Assembly: GCF_002188465.1 (NCBI RefSeq) | Contig: NZ_NINW01000048.1 | Coordinates: 1-64,000, forward strand | Reading direction: 5' to 3' | Length of the DNA stretch: 64,000 bases | Source of the DNA: Pigmentiphaga sp. NML080357 | GTDB lineage: Bacteria; Pseudomonadota; Gammaproteobacteria; Burkholderiales; Burkholderiaceae_B | Part shown: positions 53,650-62,919 of the stretch, in pieces | How the letters are laid out: each line of letters opens with the position of its first letter | How positions within the stretch are numbered: position 1 is the stretch's first letter | Notes under the pieces: model-generated | What the model saw: only the letters and a program-made list of their open reading frames with translations | Database searches by the model: none | Told to the model about the DNA's origin: nothing | Made by a program: the position numbers and the translations under genes

Positions 53650-54552
53650 CTAGTCCTTCTTCTCGCCACCGAGCGCGTCCACCACATCGGCAATGAGCTT
53701 GGCCAGTTCGCCCGACATCAGCGCGAAGTCGGCATCGAAGCGTTCGGCATCGTTCTGCGCGAGGGCGTCGGCGTTTTCCTTGAGCACGTCCAGAGGCGCA
53801 ATGCGCTTGACGGCCAGGGACTCGGTCAGCACGAACGACACGCGGTCGGCCCAGGTCATGGCCAGGCGGGTGCATTGCTTGCCGGACTCGATGTGGCGGC
53901 GCACGTCTTCGGCCTCCACCGACTGCCGCACGTAGCGTACCGTCGCGCGGCCCTCGCCGGTGGAGCGCAATTCCGTGTCCTGGTCGATGGTGAAGTTGGC
54001 GGGCGCCTCGCCGCCGGCCAGCCAATCCGTCATGGCCGCGGCAGGGGAGGTCTGGACGTGCAGGTTGGCCAGCGGGAACTTGTCGATGGCCCGGTTCAGC
54101 AGCTGCAGCATTTCATCGCAGCGCGCCGACGAGGAGGCGTCGATGCACAGCCAGCCGTTGCGCGTATCGATCCAGGCGCGGGTATCGCGCAGGATGCTGA
54201 AGGCGCGCGGCAGCAGCGTTTCCTTGACGTTTTCCTTGATCTCCTTCATCTGCTTGCGGCCGGGCTTGTAGCCTTGCTGTTCCTCGATTTCCTGCGCCTT
54301 GGCCTTGGCGACCTGGTTGATCACCGTGGTCGGCAGCAGTTTTTTCTCGGTGCGCAGAGTGATGAGCAATTGGCCGCCGACCCCGTGCGCCAGCATGCTG
54401 CCGTTCTCGAGCGGCGGGGCCCATCCCTGGGTCTGCAGCTCCAGGCTGGAGCCGGAGGCAAAGACGTGCGGCCGGAGCAGCTCGTCGAGCCGCTCGGGCG
54501 TCATGGGCCAGGGGGCGGGAAGGCGATAGATTTGCAGGTTCTTGAACCACAT
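53650..54552 (-). CDS. rdgC: Recombination-associated protein RdgC
   Basis: The 300-residue protein starts [20 protein letters not shown] and has [20 protein letters not shown] and [17 protein letters not shown], which are diagnostic for RdgC. It forms a ring dimer around duplex DNA and restrains RecA. It is of normal length and intact. It ends seven bases from the end of the convergent MFS gene and is followed by another MFS gene on the same strand upstream. Confidence 0.95.
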   Translation of the reverse strand: MWFKNLQIYRLPAPWPMTPERLDELLRPHVFASGSSLELQTQGWAPPLENGSMLAHGVGGQLLITLRTEKKLLPTTVINQVAKAKAQEIEEQQGYKPGRKQMKEIKENVKETLLPRAFSILRDTRAWIDTRNGWLCIDASSSARCDEMLQLLNRAIDKFPLANLHVQTSPAAAMTDWLAGGEAPANFTIDQDTELRSTGEGRATVRYVRQSVEAEDVRRHIESGKQCTRLAMTWADRVSFVLTESLAVKRIAPLDVLKENADALAQNDAERFDADFALMSGELAKLIADVVDALGGEKKD

Positions 54553-54601
54553 GGCGGGCCGGGCAAAAGGGTCGATTCTATACGACGACGCCCGGCCGCC
54601 C

Positions 54602-56014
54602 TCAACCCAGGTCCAGGGAATTGTCCTTCTTGGATTCGCGCGGCACGTCGGGCGACAGTTGCCAGAAGATCCATGCCGAGGCCGCCGTGAGCAGGCCGAT
54701 GCAGACGAAGGTGGCGTGGAACGCCGGCAGCGTGTCGGCGGGGCTGCCGTGATCGACCAGGTGGCTGAAGGCCGCCAGAATGCCGCCGGCGACCGTGACG
54801 CTCAGGCTCATGGCGAGCATCTGCATCATCGACAGGATGCTGTTGCCGCTGCTCGCGCCTTGCTGGCCGAGGTCCTTGAGGGTGAGCGTGTTCATGGCCG
54901 TGAACTGCAGCGAGTTGACCGCGCCGAAGAAGGCCATCAGCAGCGCCTGCGCCCATACCGGATGGGAGGGGTCGATGAGCGAGAAGCTCGCGATCGTCAG
55001 GCCCACCAGCACCGTGTTGACCACCAGCACGTGGCGGTAGCCGTAGCGGGTGATCAGCGAGGTCGCGATGCGCTTGCTCAGCATGCCCGCGGCCGCGACC
55101 GGCAGCATCATCATGCCCGAATGGGTGGGCGAATATCCCAGGCTGAGTTGCAGCAGCAGCGGCAGCAGGAAGGGCATGCCGCTGCTGCCAAGCCGGGCGA
55201 ACAGGTTGCCCAAGAGGCCGATCGTGAACGTATGGATGTGGAACAGGGTGGGGGAGAACAGCGGCGCGGCCTGGCGCGAGGCGCGCAGCCAGTAGGTCAC
55301 GATGCTGATGAGGCCGAACACCAGCATGAGCACCACCGACGCATGGCCCATGCCGCGCCCCGACAGGCCGTCGAGCGCCAGCGAGATGGAGGCCATGCCG
55401 AACGCCAGCAGGCCGTAGCCGACGCCGTCGAAGGCCGCCGGATGCGCTTCGCGCTTGTCGATCATGAAGGCGCGCGTGGCGGCGGCGCCGGCCAGCCCGA
55501 CCGGGATGTTGATGAGGAACACCCAGTGCCAGGAGAACTGCTCCGAGAGCCAGCCGCCCAGCACGGGTCCGATCATCGGGCCGACCATGGCCGGAATGGC
55601 GACGAAACTCAGAGCGGGAAGCAGGCGCTGCTGCGGGAAGCTGCGCAGGATGGCGAGCCGGCCCACCGGCATCAGCATGGCGCCACCCGCGCCCTGGATG
55701 ACCCGGGACGCCACGAGCTGGCTCAGATTCTGCGACACGGCGCACAGCACCGACCCGAGGGTGAAGAAGACGATGGCGGTGAAGTACACCTTGCGCGTGC
55801 CGAAACGGTCCGCCACCCAGCCCGAGGCCGGAATCAGCACCGCCATGGTCAGCGCGTAGGAGATCACTACCGACTGCATGCGCAGCGGACTCTCGCCCAG
55901 GCTCGCCGCCATGGCAGGCAGGGCGGTATTGACGATGGTCGTGTCCAGCGTCTGCATGAAAAGGCCGATGGCGACCAGCCAGAGGGTGACGTTCAGCGAT
56001 TTTTCTGTGTCCAC
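54602..56014 (-). CDS. DHA2 (EmrB-like) MFS exporter
   Basis: The 470-residue protein has 14 predicted transmembrane segments, with [20 protein letters not shown] and [20 protein letters not shown] (motif A) and [14 protein letters not shown] (motif C). This is the EmrB/QacA type of drug:proton antiporter. The GTG start fits the family N-terminus; an earlier ATG would add about 45 residues without family character. A dodecin gene is divergent. Confidence 0.87.
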   Translation of the reverse strand: MDTEKSLNVTLWLVAIGLFMQTLDTTIVNTALPAMAASLGESPLRMQSVVISYALTMAVLIPASGWVADRFGTRKVYFTAIVFFTLGSVLCAVSQNLSQLVASRVIQGAGGAMLMPVGRLAILRSFPQQRLLPALSFVAIPAMVGPMIGPVLGGWLSEQFSWHWVFLINIPVGLAGAAATRAFMIDKREAHPAAFDGVGYGLLAFGMASISLALDGLSGRGMGHASVVLMLVFGLISIVTYWLRASRQAAPLFSPTLFHIHTFTIGLLGNLFARLGSSGMPFLLPLLLQLSLGYSPTHSGMMMLPVAAAGMLSKRIATSLITRYGYRHVLVVNTVLVGLTIASFSLIDPSHPVWAQALLMAFFGAVNSLQFTAMNTLTLKDLGQQGASSGNSILSMMQMLAMSLSVTVAGGILAAFSHLVDHGSPADTLPAFHATFVCIGLLTAASAWIFWQLSPDVPRESKKDNSLDLG

Positions 56015-56169
56015 GGGGCGCGCGCCGGTAGGGGACTGAGGGGTGGCATAAGGATAGCTTGATTCCTTCCCGCGGCATGGTCTAAGGTGGTCTGGCCGGC
56101 GTCCCGCGCGCACTCGGCGCCGGGTATGGGCTTTGCTGGCCGGCACGGGCAGGCAACCAGGAGACGACG

Positions 56170-56391
56170 ATGTCGGAACATGTATACAAGCAGCTCGAAC
56201 TGGTCGGGTCTTCCACGACGTCCAGCGACGATGCCATCCGCAACGCCATCGATCGCGCGTCCCAGACGATGCGCCATCTCGCGTGGTTCGAGGTGACCCA
56301 GATTCGCGGGCACATCGAAGACGGCAAGGTCGCGCACTGGCAGGTATGCCTGAAGGTGGGCGTACGCCTGGAAGACGCCAAGGACAAATAA
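56170..56391 (+). CDS. Dodecin
   Basis: The 73-residue protein has the full dodecin pattern: [20 protein letters not shown], the flavin-stacking Trp in [17 protein letters not shown] and the end [13 protein letters not shown]. Dodecins form hollow dodecamers that store or buffer flavin (FMN, riboflavin). Its ATG lies 9 bases after AGGAGA. It is next to a Fur-regulated flavin-linked operon, which may be meaningful. Confidence 0.92.
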   Translation: MSEHVYKQLELVGSSTTSSDDAIRNAIDRASQTMRHLAWFEVTQIRGHIEDGKVAHWQVCLKVGVRLEDAKDK

Positions 56392-56457
56392 AAAGAGGAA
56401 AGGCGGCAAGGTGCCGGGCAGGACCGCCGGCCCGGCCGTGCGCTGGATGCGCTGCTT

Positions 56458-56474
56458 GAGAATTGTTATCATTC
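56458..56474 (+). promoter_or_regulatory. Fur-box-like operator
   Basis: GAGAATTGTTATCATTC fits the reverse-complement form of the Fur consensus (GATAATGATAATCATTATC) at most positions. It lies 43 bases before the first gene of the PepSY operon, where a promoter is expected. Iron-dependent repression is therefore likely. Confidence 0.7.
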
Positions 56475-56516
56475 CCCGTTGGATCATTTCTCTAGCAGTG
56501 CCGCGCACGGCTCCGT

Positions 56517-57155
56517 ATGGACAAACAGTCGGATCGCTTCCTGGAACAGAAGCGTCGCTCATTCTGGTTGAAGCATCTGCACCAGTGGCACTGGATCAGC
56601 TCGGCGATCTGCCTCGTCGGCATGCTGTTGTTCGCGGCAACGGGCATCACGCTCAACCACGCTTCCCAGATCGAGGCCCACCCGCACGTCGTGTCCAGGG
56701 AAGGGCAGTTGCCGCGCGAGCTCGCCGATGTCCTGGCCGAGGGCGCCGGCGCCGACAAGGCGCCGCTGCCGCCGGCATTGCGGCAGTGGCTCGAAAGCCA
56801 ATTCTCGCTGGCCGTGGGCGAACAGCTTGCGGAATGGTCCGCCGATGAAATCTATCTCTCCCTGCCGCGGCCGGGCGGCGACGCCTGGCTGAGCGTCGAG
56901 CTGCCCGACGGCGCGGTCCGCTACGAAAGCACCGACCGGGGGTGGATCTCGTATTTCAATGATCTGCACAAGGGCCGCAACACCGGCGAAGCATGGAAGT
57001 GGTTCCTGGACGCCTTCGCGGTCGCCTGTCTGGTGTTCTGCGTGACCGGGTTCTTCCTGCTGCAGATCCATGCACGCAATCGGCCGGTCACGTGGCCCAT
57101 GGTGGCGCTCGGAGTGGCCGTGCCCTTATTCCTCGCGCTCGTTTTCATTCATTGA
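56517..57155 (+). CDS. PepSY-associated membrane protein
   Basis: The 212-residue protein has an N-terminal anchor (WHWISSAICLVGMLLFAATG) and two C-terminal transmembrane segments. HHQWH-like LKHLHQWHW and DLHKGRNTGEAWKWFLDAFA are hallmarks of PepSY-TM proteins, whose His residues are thought to bind heme or act in electron transfer to iron siderophores. It is the first gene of an operon with DUF2271, DUF4198, apbE and a flavin reductase. Confidence 0.82.
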   Translation: MDKQSDRFLEQKRRSFWLKHLHQWHWISSAICLVGMLLFAATGITLNHASQIEAHPHVVSREGQLPRELADVLAEGAGADKAPLPPALRQWLESQFSLAVGEQLAEWSADEIYLSLPRPGGDAWLSVELPDGAVRYESTDRGWISYFNDLHKGRNTGEAWKWFLDAFAVACLVFCVTGFFLLQIHARNRPVTWPMVALGVAVPLFLALVFIH

Positions 57156-57168
57156 AGAGGTTTTGGCT

Positions 57169-57681
57169 ATGCGTACGCTGATCCCGGTGGCCGTCACCGG
57201 CCTGCTGGTCGGGCAGGCCCACGCCGCCGACATGGCGGTCCGGATCGAGATCCCCCGCTTGAATGTCGCGGAGTATCACCGTCCCTACGTGGCGGTGTGG
57301 ATCGAGGGCCCGGACCAGAAGGTCGCCGCCAACCTGGCGGTCTGGTATGACCTCAAGCTCAAGAACGACGAAGGCACGAAATGGCTCAAGGACATGCGGC
57401 AATGGTGGCGCCGCAGCGGCCGCGAGCTGTCCATGCCGGCGGACGGCATCAGCGGCGCGACCCGTCCCGTGGGCGAGCACCAGCTGTCGTTCAGCGAGGG
57501 CAAGGCGCCGCTGGGCAAGCTGGCCGAAGGCAAGTACGAACTCGTGGTCGAGGCCGCGCGCGAAGTGGGCGGCCGCGAATTGCTGCGCATTCCGTTCCAG
57601 TGGCCGCCCAAGGGACCGGAGAAGGCCGAGGCGCGCGGGGAGCACGAGCTCGGCCGCGTGGCGCTGCAACTCAAGCCCTGA
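57169..57681 (+). CDS. DUF2271 periplasmic protein
   Basis: The 170-residue protein has a signal peptide ending GQAHA and a beta-rich domain with EIPRLNVAEYHRPYVAVWIE and DMRQWWRRSGRE, the typical DUF2271 pattern. Such genes are found next to PepSY and DUF4198 genes. A role in periplasmic redox or iron handling is only inferred from this context. It lies 13 bases from the PepSY gene. Confidence 0.8.
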   Translation: MRTLIPVAVTGLLVGQAHAADMAVRIEIPRLNVAEYHRPYVAVWIEGPDQKVAANLAVWYDLKLKNDEGTKWLKDMRQWWRRSGRELSMPADGISGATRPVGEHQLSFSEGKAPLGKLAEGKYELVVEAAREVGGRELLRIPFQWPPKGPEKAEARGEHELGRVALQLKP

Positions 57682-57718
57682 CATCCAGATCGCAATCCCC
57701 TCTCCATAGGAAAAAAAC

Positions 57719-58528
57719 ATGAAGACGTCTCTCAAATGGGCCGCCCTGGCCCTGGCGTTAAGCCTCCCCCTGTCGGCGCAGGCGCACCGCATGTGGATGC
57801 TGCCCTCGGCGACCGTGCTGTCGGGTGCCGATCCCTGGGTGACGGTGGACGCGGCGATTTCGAACGACCTGTTCTATTTCGAGCACTTCCCCCTGCAATT
57901 GCACAACCTGACGGTGACGGCGCCCGACGGCACGCCGGCCAAGGCCGAGAACCAATCCACCGGCCGCTACCGCAGCACGTTCGACGTGCACTTGACGCAG
58001 ACCGGTACCTACAAGATGGCGGTGGTCAATGCGGGGCTGTTCGCTTCCTACAAAGAGGATGGCAAGAACAAGCGTTGGCGCGGCACGCCCGAGAAGTTCG
58101 CGCAAGAGGTGCCGGCCACTGCCCAGGACCTGCGGGTGACGCAATCCAACAGCCGCCTCGAAACCTTCGTGACGGTGGGCAAGCCCACCGAGACCGTGCT
58201 GCGGCCCACCGGCCAGGGACTGGAGCTGGCTCCCATCACCCATCCGAACGACTTGTTCGCGAAGGAAGAGGCGAGTTTCCGCCTGCTGCTCGACGGCAAG
58301 CCGGCTGCCGGCGTCGACGTGTCCATCGTTCCGGGCGGAATCCGCTATCGCGACCAGTTGCACGAGATCAAGACCCGCACCGATGCCGACGGCAAGTTCA
58401 CGGTGACCTGGCCCGAGGCCGGCATGTACTGGATCGAGGCCGAGACCCGCGACGACAAGACCTCCTTCAGCCAGGCCAAGGAGCGCCGCTCGACTTACGC
58501 CGCGACGTTCGAGGTGTTGCCTGAGTAG
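57719..58528 (+). CDS. DUF4198 periplasmic protein
   Basis: The 269-residue protein has a signal peptide ending LSAQA, then HRMWMLPSATVLSGADPWVT, the start typical of DUF4198 (nickel or metal-uptake-associated periplasmic proteins). The C-terminal part (EIKTRTDADGKFTVTWPEAG) is an Ig-like or carboxypeptidase-regulatory-like beta domain. It lies in the same operon. The metal specificity is unknown. Confidence 0.82.
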   Translation: MKTSLKWAALALALSLPLSAQAHRMWMLPSATVLSGADPWVTVDAAISNDLFYFEHFPLQLHNLTVTAPDGTPAKAENQSTGRYRSTFDVHLTQTGTYKMAVVNAGLFASYKEDGKNKRWRGTPEKFAQEVPATAQDLRVTQSNSRLETFVTVGKPTETVLRPTGQGLELAPITHPNDLFAKEEASFRLLLDGKPAAGVDVSIVPGGIRYRDQLHEIKTRTDADGKFTVTWPEAGMYWIEAETRDDKTSFSQAKERRSTYAATFEVLPE

Positions 58529-58530
58529 AA

Positions 58531-58613
58531 GGCCCCCCCCTACGCGCTTCGCGCGCCCCCCGGGGGGCGGCGCTGGCGGACTGGCAAAGCCAGATCCGCG
58601 GCGCCCTGGGTCG
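58531..58613 (-). repeat. GC-rich interspersed repeat, copy 4 (inverted)
   Basis: This copy reads in the inverted sense (GCCCCCCCCTACGCGCTTCG to GCGGCGCCCTGGGTC). It starts three bases after the DUF4198 stop. It forms an inverted pair with copy 5 across 48 bases. Confidence 0.8.
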
Positions 58614-58661
58614 GGGGGGAGTGGGGTGGGGCGGGTGTCGGGTGCAATCGTGGAAGCTTCT

Positions 58662-58744
58662 GATCCAGGGCGCCGCGGATCTGGCTTTGCCAGTCCGCCA
58701 GCGCCGGCCCCTGGGGGGCGCGCGGCAGCGCGTAGGGGGGGGCC
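58662..58744 (+). repeat. GC-rich interspersed repeat, copy 5 (direct)
   Basis: GATCCAGGGCGCCGCGGATC to GCGCGTAGGGGGGGCC is a direct copy that abuts the apbE coding region. It separates apbE from the first three genes of its operon and could modulate transcription or RNA stability between the two halves. Confidence 0.8.
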
Positions 58745-58817
58745 TCGAATTCTTGTTCCGCTGGCGTTGTCGGCCGATGCCTTGCGTGGCTATTCGGCCG
58801 GGGCGCGGGTGCGGACG

Positions 58818-59747
58818 ATGGGTGGGCCGACCATGGGGACGAGCTGGTCGGTGAAGTTCGTGGACGACGGGGCCGTGGCGGCGGACTTGGGGGCGCTGGT
58901 GCAGGCGGAGCTGGACATGGTCATCGGGCAGATGAGCACGTGGCGGGATAGCTCGGATCTGAGCCGGTTCAATACCGCGCCCGCGGGTTCGTGGCACGAG
59001 TTGCCGGAAGCGCTGTTCGTGGTTCTGGAGCAGGCGCTGAATGTCGCGCACGACAGCGGCGGCGCCTACGATCCGACCGTCGGCCCGTTGGTGAACCTGT
59101 GGGGCTTCGGGCCCCAGGGGGCATATCGGCGCCCGTCGGGCGCGGACGTGGCGGCGCAGCGATCGCGGGTGGGCTGGCATCGCATCGAGCTGGATCCGCC
59201 GCGCCGTCGGGCGCGCCAGCCTGGCGGCGCCTATGTGGACCTGTCCGGGATCGCCAAGGGGTATGCCGTGGATGCCGTCGCGCGCTGCCTGCGGCGCGCC
59301 GGCGTGGCGGGCTATCTGGTTGAGATCGGGGGCGAGCTGTACGGCCACGGCGCCAAGCCGGACGGGCAACCCTGGTGGGTGGAGCTGGAGCAGCCGCAAG
59401 CCGGCGCCGGCGAGGCCCCGCTGCCCGTCACGCGGGTTGCCCTGCACGGGCTGGCGGTCGCCACCTCGGGCGATTACCGGCGCTACATGTCCGATGGCCT
59501 GGGCGTGTACAGCCATACCATCGACCCGCGCACCGGTGCGCCGATCGAGAACGGCGTGACATCGGTCACCGTCCTGCATCCGGAGTGCATGGTGGCCGAT
59601 GCGATGGCGACCGCCCTGACCGTCATGGGACCGGAGGCCGGACTTGCCTGGGCCGTGCGTCGCGGGCTGGCTGCATCGATAGTGTGGCGTGCCGCCGAGG
59701 GCCACCGGGAAGCGATGACGCCCAATTTCGCGGCGATGATGGAATGA
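58818..59747 (+). CDS. apbE: FAD:protein FMN transferase ApbE
   Basis: The enzyme attaches FMN to threonine residues of target proteins in or outside the membrane, using FAD and Mg2+. GGPTMGTSWSVKF (N-terminal), GGAYVDLSGIAKGYAVDAVA, VEIGGELYGHG, SGDYRRYMSDG and HTIDPRTGAPI are all ApbE motifs. The start is unclear: the frame is open through the upstream repeat, GTG at 58809 and TTG codons at 58767 and 58782 are possible, and the signal or anchor usually found may begin with VPLALSADAL upstream. It overlaps the next gene by four bases. Confidence 0.85.
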   Translation: MGGPTMGTSWSVKFVDDGAVAADLGALVQAELDMVIGQMSTWRDSSDLSRFNTAPAGSWHELPEALFVVLEQALNVAHDSGGAYDPTVGPLVNLWGFGPQGAYRRPSGADVAAQRSRVGWHRIELDPPRRRARQPGGAYVDLSGIAKGYAVDAVARCLRRAGVAGYLVEIGGELYGHGAKPDGQPWWVELEQPQAGAGEAPLPVTRVALHGLAVATSGDYRRYMSDGLGVYSHTIDPRTGAPIENGVTSVTVLHPECMVADAMATALTVMGPEAGLAWAVRRGLAASIVWRAAEGHREAMTPNFAAMME

Positions 59748-61363
59748 ACGAAAAATCTCGCAACGTGTGCGCCGCCGTCGCGGGCGTGGCGGCGTTGCTG
59801 TCGCTGGCCGTCCTGGTCGTGGTGGCGCGGTCCGAGCTGCCGCTCGGACCGGAGGTCCGCCACGCCGTCGCAGGAGGGCTGGTGGTCGGGTGCTATGCGC
59901 TGTTCTGCGGCTGGATAGGCTTGCGCAGGCGCGGAGTCGCCATCGGGACCTCATCGGCGGCGCCCGACGCGCTGCTCGTGGCCTATGCCAGCCAGACCGG
60001 CTTCGCCGAGCAGATCGCTCGGCGAAGCGCGCAGGCCCTTCAAGCCGCCGGCCTGCCCGTGCACCTGGCCAGCCTGGGGGACCTGGGCGGGAACACCCTG
60101 CAGCGCTTCCGCAAGGCGCTGTTCGTGGTCAGCACGACCGGCGAAGGCGACGCACCCGACAGCGTGGCCGGTTTCGCGCGCAAGACACTGAGCCGCGACT
60201 TGTCGCTGCCGGACCTGAGCTATGGCGTGCTGGCGCTGGGCGACAGCAGTTACCGGCAGTACTGCGCCTTCGGGCGGTCGCTGGCCAACTGGCTGCATCG
60301 GCAGGGCGCCGAGCCCCTGTTCGACACCATTCTCGTGGACGACGGCGATGCCGGGGCGCTGCGGCATTGGCAGCACTACCTGAACGTGCTGGGAGCCAGC
60401 GCCGAGATGGAGGACTGGGCCGCGCCCAGCTACCAGCCGTGGACGCTGGCCGAACGCCGCCTGCTGAACCCCGGCAGTCCCGGCGATCCCGCCTATCATT
60501 TGTCCCTCGTGCCTGGTACGGGCAGCCCGTGCGACTGGATGGCGGGCGACATCGCCGAAGTCGGGCCGCGCAACGATCCTCATGCGGTCGAGGCCATGCT
60601 GGCCGTGCTCGGCATGGACGGCGGCCTCCCGGTGCGCGGCAAAGGCGGCGAGCAGGCCTTGCGCGATGTGCTGGCCGCGCGCCTGCTGCCCCATGGCGAT
60701 GCCGCGCTGGCCGCGCTGCGCGGCGCGACGGCGCAGCACCTGGCCGAGACCTTGCCCGTCATTCCCCATCGCGAATACTCCATCGCCTCGCTGCCTTCGG
60801 ACGGACGCCTGGAGCTGCTGGTGCGGCAGATGCGGTATCCCGACGGCAGGCTCGGGCTGGGATCGGGCTGGCTGACGCGCCATGCCGAACGGGGCGGCAC
60901 GATCGCCGTCAGGCTGCGGCGCAACAGCGGCTTTCATCCTCCCCCCGTGGCCTGCCCGCTGATCCTGATCGGCAACGGCACGGGCATGGCCGGATTGCGA
61001 GCCCATCTGAAGGCCCGGGCGGCGGCCGGCGCGGCGCGCAACTGGCTGCTGTTCGGCGAACGCACGTCCGACCGCGATTTCTTCTATCGGGACGAGATCG
61101 AGGCGTGGCGGGCCCAGGGCCTGTTGGCCCGCGTGGACCTGGCGTTTTCCCGCGAATCGGGGTGGCCGCGCTACGTGCAGGATTGCCTGCCGGGCGCCGC
61201 CCGCGAACTCGAGGCCTGGGTGGACGAGGGCGCCGCCATCTACGTGTGCGGCAGCCTGCAAGGCATGGCGGCGGGCGTGGCCGCCGAGCTGGAGCGCATC
61301 CTGGGGCGCGATCGGCTCGACGAGCTGGCCGAGCGCGGCCGCTATCGGCGAGACGTCTATTGA
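59744..61363 (+). CDS. Membrane-anchored flavodoxin/NADPH-flavin reductase
   Basis: The 539-residue protein has two N-terminal transmembrane segments, a flavodoxin domain (about residues 76-215; VAYASQTGFAEQIA, VVSTTGEGDAPD, LGDSSYRQYCAFG), and a ferredoxin-NADP reductase part with the FAD motif REYSIAS, the nucleotide motif LIGNGTGMAGL and the aromatic C-terminus YRRDVY. This is the sulfite-reductase-alpha/P450-reductase architecture, but the FAD domain is shortened. It probably passes electrons from NADPH through FAD and FMN to the PepSY membrane protein. The start overlaps apbE (ATGA). Confidence 0.88.
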   Translation: MNEKSRNVCAAVAGVAALLSLAVLVVVARSELPLGPEVRHAVAGGLVVGCYALFCGWIGLRRRGVAIGTSSAAPDALLVAYASQTGFAEQIARRSAQALQAAGLPVHLASLGDLGGNTLQRFRKALFVVSTTGEGDAPDSVAGFARKTLSRDLSLPDLSYGVLALGDSSYRQYCAFGRSLANWLHRQGAEPLFDTILVDDGDAGALRHWQHYLNVLGASAEMEDWAAPSYQPWTLAERRLLNPGSPGDPAYHLSLVPGTGSPCDWMAGDIAEVGPRNDPHAVEAMLAVLGMDGGLPVRGKGGEQALRDVLAARLLPHGDAALAALRGATAQHLAETLPVIPHREYSIASLPSDGRLELLVRQMRYPDGRLGLGSGWLTRHAERGGTIAVRLRRNSGFHPPPVACPLILIGNGTGMAGLRAHLKARAAAGAARNWLLFGERTSDRDFFYRDEIEAWRAQGLLARVDLAFSRESGWPRYVQDCLPGAARELEAWVDEGAAIYVCGSLQGMAAGVAAELERILGRDRLDELAERGRYRRDVY

Positions 61364-61367
61364 CCGG

Positions 61368-62783
61368 TCACGCGGGCTTGTCGGCCCGCCGGTGTCCGCT
61401 GACTTCGGCGCCGGCGTCGCGGCGCAGCCGCGCGAAGCTTAACAGGCTGCTCAGGGCGAGCAGCCCCACCACCAGGAAGGTGATGCGGAAATCCTGCACC
61501 TGGTAGGCGCCGTCGGCGGCGCCGCGGGCGGCCGCCGCGGCGTGCAGGACGACCGCGCCGACGGCGATGCCCAGGCCCATGGACATCTGCTGCGTGGTGC
61601 TGAACAAGGTGTTGGCGCTGCTCATCTGCGGCTGGGGGACCTCGGCGAAAGCCATGGACGTCAGGCCGGTGAATTGCATGGACCGCGTCATGCCGCACAC
61701 CAGCATGATCGCCACGATCAACGGTACCGGCGTCTCGCGCGACAGCACCGCGCACAGCGCGATCGAAGCAGCGGCCAGCGCGCCGTTGAAGACCAGAACG
61801 TTGCGAAAGCCGAAGCGCCGCAGCGCCTGCGTGGTGACCAGCTTCATGCCCAGGTTGCCCAGCATGCTGGCCAGGTACAGCATGCCTGCCTCGAAGGCAT
61901 TCAAGCCGAAACCGACCTGGAACAATAGCGGCAGCAGAAAGGGCATGGCGCTGATCGCCGTCCGCGCGATCGTGCCGCCGACCATGACGGAGCGGAACGA
62001 TGCCACGCGCATGACCGCGGGCTCCACCAGCGGATGAGGATGGCGGCGAAGGTGGGCCGCCAGCGCGATGCCGGACACGGCGCTGGCGGCGATCAGGCCC
62101 GTCCCCAGTTGCCAGTGCCCGCCGTATCCCAGCATCTCGACGCCCACCATCAGCGCGCTCAGGGCCAGGCCGCTGAGCGCGAAACCGGCCGTATCGAGCG
62201 GCCGCCGGGGCTGCGGCGGGGATTCGGGGATGTAGGCGCGTATCAGGAAGATGCCGGCTACGCCCAGCGGCACGTTCAGGATGAATATCCACTGCCAGCT
62301 CAGATACGTCGCCAGGAAACCGCCCAGCGGCGGCCCGATCACCGGGGCGATCAGCCCCGGCCAGACGATGAAGGCCATGGCGCGGACCAGGTCTTCCTTG
62401 CCGGTGTTGCGCAGCACCGCCAGCCGGCCCACCGGCACCATCATTGCCCCGGCCATGCCCTGGAACACCCGTGCCGCCGTGAACTGGGCGACGCTGGTGC
62501 TGAGCGCGCACAACACCGATGCGACGGTGAACGCCGCGACCGCCCAGGCGAAGACGCGGCGGGTGCCGAGCCTGTCCGCGACCCAGCCGCTGATCGGGAT
62601 GAAGACCGCGAGCGCCACCAGATAGGAGGTCATGCCTATGCTGAGATTGACGGGATTGGTGCCGAAGGTGGCGGCCATCTGTGGCAGCGCGGTGGCGATG
62701 ACCGTGCCGTCCAGCGTCTCCATGAAGAAGGCGGCGGCGACGATCAGCCAGATGATGTTGGGCTTGGACGGGGTGGCGGTCAT
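61368..62783 (-). CDS. DHA2 (EmrB-like) MFS exporter
   Basis: The 471-residue protein has 14 predicted transmembrane segments. [40 protein letters not shown] and GPPLGGFLATYLSW are DHA2 family marks. It resembles the exporter at 54.6 kb but is a separate gene. It ends five bases from the end of the convergent reductase gene. The start ATG gives MTATPSKPNIIWLIVAA. Confidence 0.87.
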   Translation of the reverse strand: MTATPSKPNIIWLIVAAAFFMETLDGTVIATALPQMAATFGTNPVNLSIGMTSYLVALAVFIPISGWVADRLGTRRVFAWAVAAFTVASVLCALSTSVAQFTAARVFQGMAGAMMVPVGRLAVLRNTGKEDLVRAMAFIVWPGLIAPVIGPPLGGFLATYLSWQWIFILNVPLGVAGIFLIRAYIPESPPQPRRPLDTAGFALSGLALSALMVGVEMLGYGGHWQLGTGLIAASAVSGIALAAHLRRHPHPLVEPAVMRVASFRSVMVGGTIARTAISAMPFLLPLLFQVGFGLNAFEAGMLYLASMLGNLGMKLVTTQALRRFGFRNVLVFNGALAAASIALCAVLSRETPVPLIVAIMLVCGMTRSMQFTGLTSMAFAEVPQPQMSSANTLFSTTQQMSMGLGIAVGAVVLHAAAAARGAADGAYQVQDFRITFLVVGLLALSSLLSFARLRRDAGAEVSGHRRADKPA

Positions 62784-62919
62784 GGGGCGGCGCGGGTCGC
62801 ATGCCGGAAAAGGCCGGGGCAGTATATCTCCGTCTCCCTGTTGCCCGGCGGGTTGTTCGATGGCGCGGCAGGTAAATAACCTAGAATCATAAGAAGTGCG
62901 GATGGCAGGCCGGGGAGGC

